A stretch of DNA of 41,856 nt from Marinomonas algarum (GCF_020532605.1 NZ_JAJATW010000021.1:1-41856); one strand, 5' to 3'; numbered from the stretch's first letter, positions 9,093 to 18,214 are shown. Made by a program: numbers and translations. Notes: a model not told the origin generated them from the letters alone.

Positions 9093-9644
9093 TTATTTAG
9101 CTTTCCAGAATAGGTATTCGCCAGAGTAATTCACGACCACTTTGTGGCCAATTTTATCCATATTACAACCGGTTTGCGGCGCCGCACCACCTTTCAGGTT
9201 AATACGCTGTACATACGTCACCCCTTCCAACGAACCCGGACGTGAAGACGCATTCGCTTTTACTAACTGCATAGGAATACTGCCCTTCTCAGAAGGAGAC
9301 ACGGCAAGTTGCTTACCCGTAATAGAAGAACCGTCTAAAGATTCCCAAGTTGCTGGCGGTCCAAAGTAAGACACTAAATGATTGCCTTTATTATCACTTA
9401 AAATCGCGCGCGGCCCTGCAAACGCCCATTTTGCTTGATCCATGTTACTGGCATCGGCTTTACATTCCCAAGTAATGTTACCTTGCGCAGATGTGAACAT
9501 AGCGACTTTGTTGCCTGCAGGCACCTGAACAGCACTTGGTAAGTTTTCTTGCGAAAAAGTCCATGCATGGGCTTGAGTCGCTGTTGCCATAACTGCAGCC
9601 ATCGCTGCAACTTGAAGACCGTTTAAAATTACTTTATTTCTCAT
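9093..9644 (-). CDS. Secreted DUF3455-family protein
   Basis: A 183-residue exported protein of the DUF3455 family, function unknown. A signal peptide ends at TATQAHA (cleavage predicted after A27). The mature part holds WECKADASN, PATWESLDGSS and QRINLKGGAAPQTGC, which are the recognisable family features, and only two cysteines (in WECK and TGCN) that could form a disulfide. The ATG at 9644 follows GAAAGGAAAT. It is divergent from the ECF sigma gene. A secreted target next to its own sigma factor is a common arrangement, so regulation by that sigma factor is a reasonable inference. Confidence 0.8.
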   Translation of the reverse strand: MRNKVILNGLQVAAMAAVMATATQAHAWTFSQENLPSAVQVPAGNKVAMFTSAQGNITWECKADASNMDQAKWAFAGPRAILSDNKGNHLVSYFGPPATWESLDGSSITGKQLAVSPSEKGSIPMQLVKANASSRPGSLEGVTYVQRINLKGGAAPQTGCNMDKIGHKVVVNYSGEYLFWKAK

Positions 9645-9690
9645 CGTTATTTCCTTTCATAGGTTAATCAAATAGGGATTCAACACTCCT

Positions 9691-9720
9691 CCCATTTAAA
9701 ACAAGTCGTTTTTGAATGGG
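9691..9720. promoter_or_regulatory. Inverted repeat in the DUF3455 / sigma divergent region
   Basis: CCCATTTAAAAC (9691-9702) and GTTTTTGAATGGG (9708-9720) are near-perfect arms around a 5-nt loop, between the divergent starts. There is no T-run on the exit side. It may be an operator or a 5'-leader hairpin of the DUF3455 message. Confidence 0.4.
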
Positions 9721-9891
9721 CTTCTCTGTCTGTGTTGGTGTTTCTATTAGTACAACCATTGAGGAAAGGATTTGGATGCAGCAAAGATAAAAAAAATTTT
9801 AAACTTTTTTAAACGTTACTCTTGCACTGACTTTAATGACTTAGAAGAGCCAGTTTTGTACACTGTTTTTTTTTCATTAGATAGGATCAGC

Positions 9892-10461
9892 GTGTCTCCC
9901 TCTATTTTTAACTACGAAACATCGCTTAAAAAATGCGCACAAGGGGATCGACGCGCCTTAATGCAGCTTTATGAGCAAGAAGCCCCAAGATTATTAGCCG
10001 TTGTATTGAGGATTCTGCAAAATCGTCCACTCGCAGAAGACGTGGTACACGATGCGTTTATTAAAATTTGGCAGAACGCGCAACAGTATCACAGCGAGCT
10101 TGGGTCAGCGCGGGGATGGATTTATACCCTAACTCGCAACTTAGCACTCAACGCGCTGAAATACAGCCATAGACAAGTTCTATTTGAGCCCGAATTTTTA
10201 TTGGACCTGTGTGATCACCACGCCATTGAAAACGAGCATCAGAAAGACAATGTAGAAACCTTAGTCAATGATCCATTGGCGCAAGCCTCTCTTAACCGCT
10301 GCTTAGATCATCTAGAACCACAGCGTAAACTCTGTGTGTTACACGCTTACGTCGATGGTTACACACAAGATGAAATCGCCACCCTACTCGACAAGCCACT
10401 CGGCACCGTTAAGTCATGGATTAAACGTAGCCTAAATGCGCTAAAGGAGTGCTTACAATGA
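9892..10461 (+). CDS. ECF-type RNA polymerase sigma factor
   Basis: A 189-residue sigma-70 family factor of extracytoplasmic-function type. Region 2 runs from LMQLYEQEAPRLLAVV through AEDVVHDAFIKIWQ to GWIYTLTRNLALNAL; region 4 is CVLHAYVDGYTQDEIA and PLGTVKSWIKRSL, the DNA-recognition helix-turn-helix. The chosen start is GTG at 9892, behind AGGA, and gives the usual ECF length. The frame stays open upstream to a TTG at 9772, but that would add 40 AT-rich residues unlike the family. The stop overlaps the next gene's start (ATGA), so sigma and anti-sigma factors are translationally coupled. It resembles sigma factors paired with RskA-type anti-sigma factors. Confidence 0.87.
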   Translation: MSPSIFNYETSLKKCAQGDRRALMQLYEQEAPRLLAVVLRILQNRPLAEDVVHDAFIKIWQNAQQYHSELGSARGWIYTLTRNLALNALKYSHRQVLFEPEFLLDLCDHHAIENEHQKDNVETLVNDPLAQASLNRCLDHLEPQRKLCVLHAYVDGYTQDEIATLLDKPLGTVKSWIKRSLNALKECLQ

Positions 10462-11180
10462 AAACCACCGATGCAGATTCGCTTAATACCGATAACAACC
10501 TTGCCGGTCAGTATGTTCTGGGCACGCTAGATAAAACTGAAAGAGTGGTGTTTGAAGCAAGATTGGCGGACAACCCTCAGCTGCAAAAAATGGTTAACCA
10601 ATGGCAAGATCACTTTGTCTCTATTACTGACCAACTTCCTCCTGTGTCAGCACCGCAGCCGCTGTCCGCTCGTATTGAGCGCAGTTTGGATACGTTAGAA
10701 ACATCTCGTCCAATAACCCAAAAGCCGACAACGAACTTTTGGCAAAGCTTACCAATATGGCGAGGTTTAGCCGGAGTGGGTATGGCCTTAACCGTCTTTT
10801 TTGCGGTTCAACTTAGCACCATGCAACCCGAATTAAGCGAGCCAACCTACATTGCCGTATTGGTTGCCCCTCAAGATAAAACTCCGAGCTGGGTGATTCA
10901 AACAGGTCAATCAAATCAAATGCAATTGGTGCCATTAGCCGCCGTTGAGATCCCGAAAGGCAAGGCATTGCAGTTCTGGACAAAAGCAGAAGGTTGGGAG
11001 AAACCGGTGTCATTGGGCCTTGTTAAAAAGGGCGAAACACTCAAGGTGAATTTGGATTCTCTCCCCCCTCTGACCGAGAACCAACTGTTTGAACTGACCC
11101 TAGAGCAAGCGTCGGGCTCACCTACAGGCTTGCCAACCGGGCCCATTGCCTCTATTGGTCGTGGTGTTATTATGCTTTAA
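10458..11180 (+). CDS. RskA-family membrane anti-sigma factor
   Basis: A 240-residue single-pass membrane protein that should hold the neighbouring ECF factor inactive until a signal triggers its proteolysis. Residues 1-65 form the cytosolic sigma-binding part (AGQYVLGTLDKTERVVFEARL), without the HxxxCxxC zinc motif. One membrane span lies near GLAGVGMALTVFFAVQL. The periplasmic part is RskA-like, ending FELTLEQASGSPTGLPTGP. The ATG at 10458 has AAGGAG upstream and overlaps the sigma stop. No separate site-1 protease gene is nearby. Confidence 0.87.
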   Translation: MKTTDADSLNTDNNLAGQYVLGTLDKTERVVFEARLADNPQLQKMVNQWQDHFVSITDQLPPVSAPQPLSARIERSLDTLETSRPITQKPTTNFWQSLPIWRGLAGVGMALTVFFAVQLSTMQPELSEPTYIAVLVAPQDKTPSWVIQTGQSNQMQLVPLAAVEIPKGKALQFWTKAEGWEKPVSLGLVKKGETLKVNLDSLPPLTENQLFELTLEQASGSPTGLPTGPIASIGRGVIML

Positions 11181-11201
11181 ACAGCTTAAGCAAATTAAAC
11201 A

Positions 11202-11234
11202 AAAAAAAGCGACCTACAGTGAATCGCTTTTTTG
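11202..11234 (+). terminator. Rho-independent terminator after the sigma/anti-sigma operon
   Basis: AAAAAAGCGA and TCGCTTTTTT form a perfect stem around an 11-nt loop. The A-rich left arm makes it usable in both directions, so it can also end the leftward AhpD-like transcript. Confidence 0.85.
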
Positions 11235-11287
11235 TGTGTTTTATTTGCAAACAAACCTTTCTATGGCCTGCTTTCTGTGGCCTGAGT

Positions 11288-11629
11288 TTAGTCCGCTAGA
11301 AACTCGTCTACCGCACCCAACGCTTGCGTACCGTACGTAATGGAAGGGCCACCGCCCATCACAACCGCAACGTTGACCGTTTCAACCAGCTCTTCGCGTG
11401 TAGCGCCCGCTTGTAATGCCGCTTGAACGTGCGCACCAATACAACCGTCACAACGCGCAGCAATACCAATCCCTAACGCAATAAGTTCTTTGTTTTTTAC
11501 CGACAATGCGCCTTCAGCCATGGCCACTTTGTGCATTGCCATAAAGCTGTTCAGCATGTCAGGCGCAGACTGGTGGTATTCGCGCGCTAAAACGTTTTGA
11601 TGATTATTGATATCTTTGTATTTTTTCAT
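11288..11629 (-). CDS. AhpD-like carboxymuconolactone decarboxylase-family protein
   Basis: A 113-residue all-helical protein of the CMD/AhpD family. It has the redox-type motif E48-x11-C60-x2-C63-x3-H67 (KNKEL then RCDGCIGAH), which points to AhpD-like thiol peroxidase or disulfide reductase chemistry rather than true decarboxylation. The start at 11629 is preceded by GAGGG. It sits alone on the minus strand, 104 bp downstream of the periplasmic binding protein gene. Function is predicted at family level only. Confidence 0.83.
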   Translation of the reverse strand: MKKYKDINNHQNVLAREYHQSAPDMLNSFMAMHKVAMAEGALSVKNKELIALGIGIAARCDGCIGAHVQAALQAGATREELVETVNVAVVMGGGPSITYGTQALGAVDEFLAD

Positions 11630-11733
11630 TTCTAGACCCTCTAAATTAATTTACACTAATATAAAGAAATCACACATTATTTAAAAGACTCAGTCGAAAA
11701 ATAATGCCATAAAAAACACACTATTCTCACCGA

Positions 11734-12798
11734 TTATGGCACCAGTTCGCTGATTTCTAATGCCATTTCCCAGTTACGAATAAAACGTTTTTGCTTAGCA
11801 TAGTCCCGCCCAACCAACAATTGCTGGTCCAACTCAATCACGCCAGTGGGCCCCGGCGCACTGACCACATAAGGATCATTGGGGATGTTCGCATCGGGTC
11901 GAATAGGAAACAATAACCCTTGGGTTTGCATCATTTTTTGTGCACTGTCAGACAACAAAAAATCTAAAAACAACCCCGCATCTTGTGGATTAGGCGCTTG
12001 TTTTGGGATCAAGGCTGTCCGCATCAACATCAAGGTATAATCTTTGGGCAAAATCATTTTCAGCCGTTTATCATCCCGGGCTCGCTGAGACGCATAAGAG
12101 CCTAACAAGTTGTAACCAAGCACCAATTCGCCTGAGGCGACATCGTCGATCATTTCATGAGTGCAACAGTAAGTGCGCACTTGATGGCTGCCAAACGCTT
12201 CTAAGAGTCGCCCCCAAGTCACATCCGCTTGTCGAGCATCTTGACTGGCCAATAAGTACCCCACACCACTTTGACGAATATCATACGTCCCGATTCGTTG
12301 CGTCATGATGCTTTCATTTTGCCGAATGGTTTGCAAAAGAGACTGACGATCTTCTGGCAAGTCACCAGGAAAAACCTCTGTGTTCACCAACATCACCACT
12401 GGCTCTAGAGAAAAAGCAAACACTTGATGACGCCATCTAAAATCGCTGGGTAGACGCTCGGTAAAATTTGATTGATAGGTTTGCGCATACCCATCGTTCA
12501 CCAGCTTCAATTGCAGATCCATAGCACTGCTGATCACCAAACTGGCTTGAGGCTGCTTATGTTGATCAATGGTCAGGTGATACAAATCCAGCGTGTTTAC
12601 GTCTCGATAAGCCACTTTAATATCAGGGTGTAAGGCAACGAAGACCTTTAAAATGGGCTCAAATGAGGCTAAATCCATGGTCGAATTCACATGCAACACA
12701 CGCGTGTTGTCTTGACTGCCAAACCAGACAGGATCTGCCGACCAAACACTGCCAACATGGAGTAACATCACCATGCACAACACTTGAAAAATACCCAT
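11734..12798 (-). CDS. Fbp/PgtC-like periplasmic binding protein attached to a two-component operon
   Basis: A 354-residue exported protein of the iron(III)/polyamine-type extracellular binding family. A signal peptide ends near VGSVWSA (about residue 20). The mature part begins with the HVNSTMDLASFEPIL pattern typical of such proteins and includes VLGYNLLGSYA. The ATG at 12798 shares its A with the kinase stop (TGATG), so translation is coupled; an in-frame GTG at 12801 is possible. No ABC permease or ATPase is adjacent, so a role as ligand sensor for the kinase, like PgtC in phosphoglycerate regulation, fits better than transport. This role is inference from operon structure. Confidence 0.8.
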   Translation of the reverse strand: MGIFQVLCMVMLLHVGSVWSADPVWFGSQDNTRVLHVNSTMDLASFEPILKVFVALHPDIKVAYRDVNTLDLYHLTIDQHKQPQASLVISSAMDLQLKLVNDGYAQTYQSNFTERLPSDFRWRHQVFAFSLEPVVMLVNTEVFPGDLPEDRQSLLQTIRQNESIMTQRIGTYDIRQSGVGYLLASQDARQADVTWGRLLEAFGSHQVRTYCCTHEMIDDVASGELVLGYNLLGSYASQRARDDKRLKMILPKDYTLMLMRTALIPKQAPNPQDAGLFLDFLLSDSAQKMMQTQGLLFPIRPDANIPNDPYVVSAPGPTGVIELDQQLLVGRDYAKQKRFIRNWEMALEISELVP

Positions 12799-14276
12799 CA
12801 CTGATCGTCCCCATCAAATCGATGTTTGGCAAAGTCCACTTGAAACGTCGTTCCTTTGGGCACCGTGTTCAGGATTTTTACCCGCGCCGAATGGTGATTC
12901 ACAATGTCTCTCACCATCGACAGCCCCACGCCACTGCCCGCAACGTCATAACGACCACGGTAAAAGCGCTCGAAGACGCGTTCTTTCTCGCTGTCCGGTA
13001 TACCATCGCCATGATCAATGACCTTGATACGATAAAAAAGATCGAACGCCATCACTTGCACAATCACTTCCTTTGGTGCGGCAGAATCTTGTCCGCTGTA
13101 ACGCACGGCGTTTTCTATTAAATTTTGCATCATCTGCTGGATGGAAAAACGATCGCCTAAAATTAGGCTCTCTTTTAAATCGCATTCTAAAGACAGGTGC
13201 ACGCCTTGACGCAATGCGACTAACGCCTGTTCTCGACAAGACTCGGTCACGGGCACCAATAAATCCATCAACGCCAAGCGATGAGTTTGTAGGCGATGGG
13301 ACACCACCGCTTGATTCAACAACAAGGTTACCGTTTGGTTCAACGTATCGCACTGCTTAACGATATTTTCCAACGCCTGACGTTGTTTTTCAGGCGAATA
13401 ATGATCAGAGTTGCCAATATCCCTGGCATTTTCAGCCAACGCTTTCAGGCTGGCCAAGGGGGTACGTAACTGGTGAGCGGCGTCAGCGGTGTAATTCTCC
13501 AGTTGTGCTAAGTTGGTTTGCAAACGCGCCATAAAATGATTAATGGCGACTTTTAAATGGTGTGTCTCTTTGGGGGTATTAATATCAATAGGAGTCAAAT
13601 CTCCCACGGCTCTGTCCTCAAGGGCACGACCAATACGATGCAAAGGCCGCAACACCAAATGACTGCCAATGATGATCAAGGTAATCGCCACTAACGCAAT
13701 GAGTACCACCACTTCAACCGCTTTACGAGTGATTGAGGCGGCCATTGCTTCCCGTGACAATCGTGTCTGCCCTAAAATAATTCGGATCGTCTGGGCAGTT
13801 TCTGCGTCGATAATATTGCGTTGCACCCAAGCAAAACGCACCATTTCACCGGAGTACGCCTGGTTGTAAAATTGGATTTCATCCAACACAGGGAAACGGG
13901 GGGGAAAGCTGTTCAGGTCTTGATAACCCGTAATAAAACCCTGCTCTAGACTTTCTACTTTATAGAAAACACGGTCTTCTTCTGCTTGCGCCAAGGTGGC
14001 AAAAGCCGACCAAGGAATATCAATGCTGACTTCGTTGCGAATCAAACCAACATTTTCATCCATTTGCAGAAGAGCGCTGCGCAGTAATCGGTCGTAAGAC
14101 AAATCCGCTAACTTTTGGCTGTAATCAAAAATTAGATTAATCGCCAGACCGGCAATCACACCGATAACCAAAACGCCAGCCACAATAAATCGAAAGCGTA
14201 ATGACGGCGCCCGCGCTAAGGCTTTTTTCTCTTCTTCCTCACTCAGGTTTGGCTGGTTTAGCGATGTCTGCCACAT
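12798..14276 (-). CDS. tctE: Sensor histidine kinase (TctE-like)
   Basis: A 492-residue membrane histidine kinase. TM1 is about residues 30-52, followed by a periplasmic sensor region to about 185, TM2 about 187-208 and a HAMP linker (LRPLHRIGRALEDRAVGDL). The phospho-acceptor is in DAAHQLRTPLA (H268). The ATPase has NLIENAVRYSG, HGDGIPDSEKERVFERFYRG and GSGVGLSMV. The ATG at 14276 has GAGG upstream; an in-frame TTG is 6 bp earlier. It overlaps the regulator gene by 38 bp. The TctE assignment rests on its adjacency to tctABC and on HK style; the ligand is probably a carboxylate. Confidence 0.85.
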   Translation of the reverse strand: MWQTSLNQPNLSEEEEKKALARAPSLRFRFIVAGVLVIGVIAGLAINLIFDYSQKLADLSYDRLLRSALLQMDENVGLIRNEVSIDIPWSAFATLAQAEEDRVFYKVESLEQGFITGYQDLNSFPPRFPVLDEIQFYNQAYSGEMVRFAWVQRNIIDAETAQTIRIILGQTRLSREAMAASITRKAVEVVVLIALVAITLIIIGSHLVLRPLHRIGRALEDRAVGDLTPIDINTPKETHHLKVAINHFMARLQTNLAQLENYTADAAHQLRTPLASLKALAENARDIGNSDHYSPEKQRQALENIVKQCDTLNQTVTLLLNQAVVSHRLQTHRLALMDLLVPVTESCREQALVALRQGVHLSLECDLKESLILGDRFSIQQMMQNLIENAVRYSGQDSAAPKEVIVQVMAFDLFYRIKVIDHGDGIPDSEKERVFERFYRGRYDVAGSGVGLSMVRDIVNHHSARVKILNTVPKGTTFQVDFAKHRFDGDDQ

Positions 14277-14922
14277 ACCCAATGCCTCTCAGCGTGCTGA
14301 TAACTAAGTCTCCTTGGAGAATTTTTTTGCGTAGACGACCAACATACAATTCAATGGCATTCGGCCCTGGGGTTTCATTAAAATTGAATAAATGATCGGT
14401 GATCTCATCCTTGCTTAGCACTCGCCCAAGATGCCCCAAAAATATTTCCAATAACCGAAACTCACGATTGGTCACACCGATAAGCTCGCCATTCACAAAC
14501 ACCTGACGACTGTCGCGGTTGACCAGAATGTTACCGTGCTCCGAAACGTTAGACGCATAGCCCTGTTTGCGGCGTAACAAAGCACGACAACGCGCTTCTA
14601 ACTCACCAAAATCAAAGGGTTTACTCAAGTAATCGTCAGCGCCTTCATCAAGCAATCGAATACGATCTTCAATTTGGTCGCGGGCCGTCAGAATCAATAC
14701 GGGCGTATCGTCATCACGCTGACGCAGCTTTTTCAGTAGCTGCAGACCCGATAAACTGGGCAAGTTTAAATCCAATAAGATTAGATCAAATGACTGATAT
14801 TTGAGTAAATCATCCGCGCGTTGACCGTCCTCCATCAGGTCTACACCATGGCCTAAGCTGGTCAACCGATCGCAAATAGCTTGCGCCAAGACTTGAGTAT
14901 CTTCCACCACTAAAATACGCAT
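14239..14922 (-). CDS. tctD: OmpR-family response regulator (TctD-like)
   Basis: A 227-residue response regulator. The receiver domain (1-120) has the acidic pair VVEDTQ, phospho-acceptor D51 (LILLDLNLPS), a Thr in LILTARD and K in LSKPFDF. The C-terminal winged helix (about 130-220) includes VTNREFRLLEIFLGHLGRVL and NAIELYVGRLRKKI. It is the first gene of the three-gene sensor operon. It likely activates tctCBA upstream, where two CCTGTCA direct repeats 11 bp apart fit OmpR-family half-sites. Confidence 0.88.
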   Translation of the reverse strand: MRILVVEDTQVLAQAICDRLTSLGHGVDLMEDGQRADDLLKYQSFDLILLDLNLPSLSGLQLLKKLRQRDDDTPVLILTARDQIEDRIRLLDEGADDYLSKPFDFGELEARCRALLRRKQGYASNVSEHGNILVNRDSRQVFVNGELIGVTNREFRLLEIFLGHLGRVLSKDEITDHLFNFNETPGPNAIELYVGRLRKKILQGDLVISTLRGIGYVADIAKPAKPE

Positions 14923-14978
14923 ATCGCTTTGTTATCCTATTGTTATTTTTTTAGGCGCTGTTGAGGGTTATAAACGAC

Positions 14979-15010
14979 AAAATTCGAGCCGCTCTCACGG
15001 CTCGAATTTT
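14979..15010 (-). terminator. Strong terminator between tctA and the regulator gene
   Basis: AAAATTCGAGCCG and CGGCTCGAATTTT are perfect 13-bp arms around a 6-nt loop, ending in TTTT on the minus strand. It separates transporter transcription from the sensor operon, whose first gene starts 57 bp downstream. Confidence 0.85.
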
Positions 15011-15039
15011 AATGTCGCTTTTCCCTAGTATTGCAGGGC

Positions 15040-16560
15040 TTAGCTGTCTTTGACAGTGTCTTTTGATCGCTTCATTTTAGCGCGAACAATCGGACCGATA
15101 ATAATTGGCAGCACCAAACCGAGAATCGCAACCGTCCAAAGACCAATGCTTAAACCACTATTGAATAAGACCGTCCAATCACCATCGGACAAGACCAAGG
15201 CATGGCGAAGGCTTTTTTCCATTTCTGGCCCAAGCAACATACCCAGAATAATCGGCACCAATGGAATGTCCACTTTACGGAAGATGTAACCTAGAACACC
15301 AAATCCCACCATGAAGTACAAATCCAACGCGCTGTGACTAACAGAATAAATACCCACTGAGGCGATCAGGGTCACTACTGGCATCAAATATTTTGGTGGA
15401 ATGCTCAGCAACTTCACGAAAATACCCACCATTGGAATATTTAACAACAATAACACCAAGTTACCCACGAACATGGCCGCGATTACGCCCCATACCAAAT
15501 CCGCATTTTGTTGAAACAACATAGGACCAGGCGAAATATTCAACGAAATCAGCATCGCCAACAACACAGCGGTTGTACCACTGCCTGGCACACCCAAGGT
15601 CAACATAGGCACAAGTGCACCGGATGCTGCGCCGTTGTTGCCTGCTTCTGGCGCAGCCACACCACGAGGATCGCCCTTACCAAATTCGCCTTTATCGGAC
15701 GTGCGTTTTTCCAAGGTGTAACTGATAAAACTCCCCAAAGACGCGCCGGCACCCGGCAAAACACCCGCCACAAAACCCAGCACGGCCCCACGGAAGGACG
15801 CAGGTAAAACCTTTACAATGTCTTTTGGAGACAACTTGAGCTTATTGATCGCAACCTGTTTCAGGCCATCACCTGCGTGACGCTCAAGGAAGAACAACAA
15901 TTCGCTGATGGCAAACAAGCCAACAATTGCGATGATAAAGTCGATGCCTTCAAATAACTCTAACGTGTTGTAGGTAAAACGCTGCACACCCGTGGAAATA
16001 TCGATACCCACTGTCGCTATCATTAAACCAATCGCCGCGGCCATTAAGGTTTTAAATTGATTCTTACCGGTAATACCACCCAAGGTCGCAAACGCCAAGG
16101 CGAATAAAGCAAAGTATTCTGAAGGGCCAAATTTTAAGGCAAATTTTGCCAGAATCGGCGCCAAAATCACCAAGCCGATGGTCGCAATAAAGCTACCAAT
16201 AAAAGACGCAATCGCTGAGATGGCCAAGGCTTCCGCGGCTTTGCCTTTCACCGCCATAGGATACCCGTCTAGACAGGTCATCATCGCAGGCTCATCGCCT
16301 GGAATATTCAGCAAAATAGATGAAATACGACCGCCATACATGGCACCCGCGTATACGGAGGTGAGTAGAATCAAAGACGACGTGGGAGACAGCCCCAAAC
16401 TGAACGCCAATGGAATCAGAATCGCCACACCATTTGCGGGGCCAAGACCCGGTAATGCCCCGATCAAGGTACCCAATATGGCACCGATCACCGCAAACAT
16501 AATGCTTTCCGGCGTCAATGCCACCGCAAAGCCTTGCATTAATAAGCTCATAGTATCCAT
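15040..16560 (-). CDS. tctA: Tripartite tricarboxylate transporter, large permease TctA
   Basis: A 506-residue polytopic inner-membrane protein of the TctA family, the main permease of the three-part tricarboxylate transporter. The N-terminal motif GALPGLGPANGVAILIPLAF is diagnostic, and a second copy near the middle (GVLPGAGASLGSF) shows the internal duplication typical of the family. About 12 hydrophobic segments are visible. The ATG at 16560 follows TTGGAG and is 1 bp from the tctB stop, so the genes form one operon. Substrate is a di- or tricarboxylate by family; which one is not visible. Confidence 0.92.
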   Translation of the reverse strand: MDTMSLLMQGFAVALTPESIMFAVIGAILGTLIGALPGLGPANGVAILIPLAFSLGLSPTSSLILLTSVYAGAMYGGRISSILLNIPGDEPAMMTCLDGYPMAVKGKAAEALAISAIASFIGSFIATIGLVILAPILAKFALKFGPSEYFALFALAFATLGGITGKNQFKTLMAAAIGLMIATVGIDISTGVQRFTYNTLELFEGIDFIIAIVGLFAISELLFFLERHAGDGLKQVAINKLKLSPKDIVKVLPASFRGAVLGFVAGVLPGAGASLGSFISYTLEKRTSDKGEFGKGDPRGVAAPEAGNNGAASGALVPMLTLGVPGSGTTAVLLAMLISLNISPGPMLFQQNADLVWGVIAAMFVGNLVLLLLNIPMVGIFVKLLSIPPKYLMPVVTLIASVGIYSVSHSALDLYFMVGFGVLGYIFRKVDIPLVPIILGMLLGPEMEKSLRHALVLSDGDWTVLFNSGLSIGLWTVAILGLVLPIIIGPIVRAKMKRSKDTVKDS

Positions 16561-16561
16561 A

Positions 16562-17002
16562 TTAAAACTCCAATAGACCTAGAGGCAGCGCTAGTTCAAG
16601 CACATTATTGAATAGGAAGAAAATCACCACGGAGCTTGTCACACCGGTGATAAGACTCTTCGCAATGCTTGCCCCCATACGCCAACTTAAAAAAGACACT
16701 ACCAAGGCCGCCGCTGGCATAAAGCCAATGGGTTCAATGGCCCAAGCAAACGCCAACATAGAAATCACCACCACACCAAGCTCAATCAACATAGCAACCG
16801 GTGCCCATGGCTCGTCTTCATCAGGACGCACCATCAGATAAATAGCGCTGACACCTAAAATGATCGACAACATAATAGGAAAGGTTTCAGGCCCAACACT
16901 TTCGTGTCCGCCAAAAGGAATAGGGAATTTGGTTGCTTCCCAGCCGTAAACAACGGCGAGAATCAGCATCAGCATGCCAAACACACGATCGTTAATGCGC
17001 AT
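16562..17002 (-). CDS. tctB: Tripartite tricarboxylate transporter, small permease TctB
   Basis: A 146-residue membrane protein with four hydrophobic segments (for example VFGMLMLILAVVYGW and the C-terminal SVVIFFLFNNVLELALPLGL), the small subunit that partners TctA. It sits between tctC and tctA as usual. The ATG at 17002 has GGAG upstream; the frame extends to a TTG at 17086, but those extra residues look non-coding. Sequence conservation in TctB is low, so the call leans on position, length and topology. Confidence 0.88.
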   Translation of the reverse strand: MRINDRVFGMLMLILAVVYGWEATKFPIPFGGHESVGPETFPIMLSIILGVSAIYLMVRPDEDEPWAPVAMLIELGVVVISMLAFAWAIEPIGFMPAAALVVSFLSWRMGASIAKSLITGVTSSVVIFFLFNNVLELALPLGLLEF

Positions 17003-17098
17003 GTCTTTGCTCCGTGTTAATAAATCATAGGGGGAATAAAGAGAAAATAGGAGAAGGCAGTGTGTCAGAACACGGCCCCCCTCCAAAACAGTCGACTC

Positions 17099-18091
17099 TT
17101 AGCGAATCAAACCGATATCTTGAGAAAGAATTTTGATGTCTAGTGTTTGATTTTTAACAAATTCTGTAAATTTAGCGCCTGACTTATGAAATGGCATCAG
17201 ACCGTTTTTAGTCATGACATCTTTCCATTCTTGTGTGGTGTACAGCTCATCAATAGTATCAACCCACCAGTCGTAAGACGCCGTATCGGCTTTACCCGGC
17301 ACGTAAAAACCACGCCAGTTAGGTGCAACAGAATCAATACCTTGCTCCATGGCCGTTGGAATCGAATCAAAAGGCGCCGGTAAACGCTCTTCAGATAGCA
17401 CCGCTAATACACGCAAGTCGCCGGAATCCATGAAACCTTTCACTTCAGAAATGTCGCCTGTAAAGGCGTCAACGTGTCCACCAACAACTTGAACCAAAGC
17501 CTCTGAACCGCCACTAAAAGCAAGGTAGCGAATGTTGGGTAATTTCTCGACATTGGCTTTCTGCGCTGTCATCAAGACTTTCAAATGATCCCAACCACCT
17601 GACGCACTGCCGCCCGCAAATTTCACGGCACCAGGATCTTTCTTAAGGGCATCAATCACTTGTGATAAAGAGGTGTATTTTGACTCTTTGCCTACTGCAA
17701 TGATGCCGTAGTCAGCACCCAGAGTACCCACCCATTTTACTTGGTCAGCGTTCATGCCGGGGAATTGGCCTTGAGCAAGGCGTGTTGTCGTTGCTGTACT
17801 GGCCGCTACAATCAAGTTGTCATCGCTAGCACGTTTACTCACCGTGTGTGCAAACGCAACACCACCGCCTGCGCCAGACATGTTAACGGTCTGTACGTTG
17901 CCCGAAAAATATTTTTGATCAACAAGCACTTTACCCACACTACGACAGGTAAAATCCCAGCCGCCGCCTGGGTTAGCAGGAGCAATACATTCTGCGCTTC
18001 GAGCGGGTTCAAAGGCATGTGCCTGTCCAGCGATTGTCAGTGCCGCAGCACCTGTAATAAGAACAGACTTCAAAGAAAGGGTTTTAAGCAT
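17099..18091 (-). CDS. tctC: Tripartite tricarboxylate transporter, periplasmic binding protein TctC
   Basis: A 330-residue periplasmic solute receptor of the Bug/TctC family. A signal peptide ends QAHA (after A26). The ligand loop CIAPANPGGGWDFTCR is the family signature and usually binds a carboxylate. VRPLHxx-type DNA or enzyme motifs are absent, as expected. The ATG at 18091 follows AGGAGA. It is the first gene of tctCBA. Regulation by the neighbouring TctD/TctE pair is likely. Confidence 0.9.
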   Translation of the reverse strand: MLKTLSLKSVLITGAAALTIAGQAHAFEPARSAECIAPANPGGGWDFTCRSVGKVLVDQKYFSGNVQTVNMSGAGGGVAFAHTVSKRASDDNLIVAASTATTTRLAQGQFPGMNADQVKWVGTLGADYGIIAVGKESKYTSLSQVIDALKKDPGAVKFAGGSASGGWDHLKVLMTAQKANVEKLPNIRYLAFSGGSEALVQVVGGHVDAFTGDISEVKGFMDSGDLRVLAVLSEERLPAPFDSIPTAMEQGIDSVAPNWRGFYVPGKADTASYDWWVDTIDELYTTQEWKDVMTKNGLMPFHKSGAKFTEFVKNQTLDIKILSQDIGLIR

Positions 18092-18181
18092 GATTATCTC
18101 CTGCTTGTTATTGTTGTTGTTAGCGAATCAAGTTACAAAATCATATCAACATACTTGAGTTCGTAAACTTTACCCTGCAAA

Positions 18182-18199
18182 CCTGTCACTACCCTGTCA
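18182..18199. promoter_or_regulatory. Direct repeat CCTGTCA x2, candidate response-regulator site for tctC
   Basis: CCTGTCA at 18182-18188 and 18193-18199 are 11 bp apart, one helical turn, about 90-108 bp upstream of tctC. This is the geometry of tandem OmpR-family regulator sites, so TctD is the obvious candidate. A related CCTGCA lies at 18174-18179. Confidence 0.45.
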
Positions 18200-18214
18200 G
18201 TCTTGACTATTTCT

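Noticed and set aside
9772..9891. TTG start adding 40 residues to the ECF sigma factor
   Set aside because: The extra residues do not resemble the family; GTG at 9892 has an AGGA site and gives the normal length.
12003..13360. Several plus-strand open frames opposite the binding protein and kinase genes
   Set aside because: They have no ribosome sites or recognisable domains and lie fully inside well-supported minus-strand genes.
17003..17086. TTG start adding 28 residues to TctB
   Set aside because: ATG 17002 has a good GGAG site and places the first membrane span correctly.
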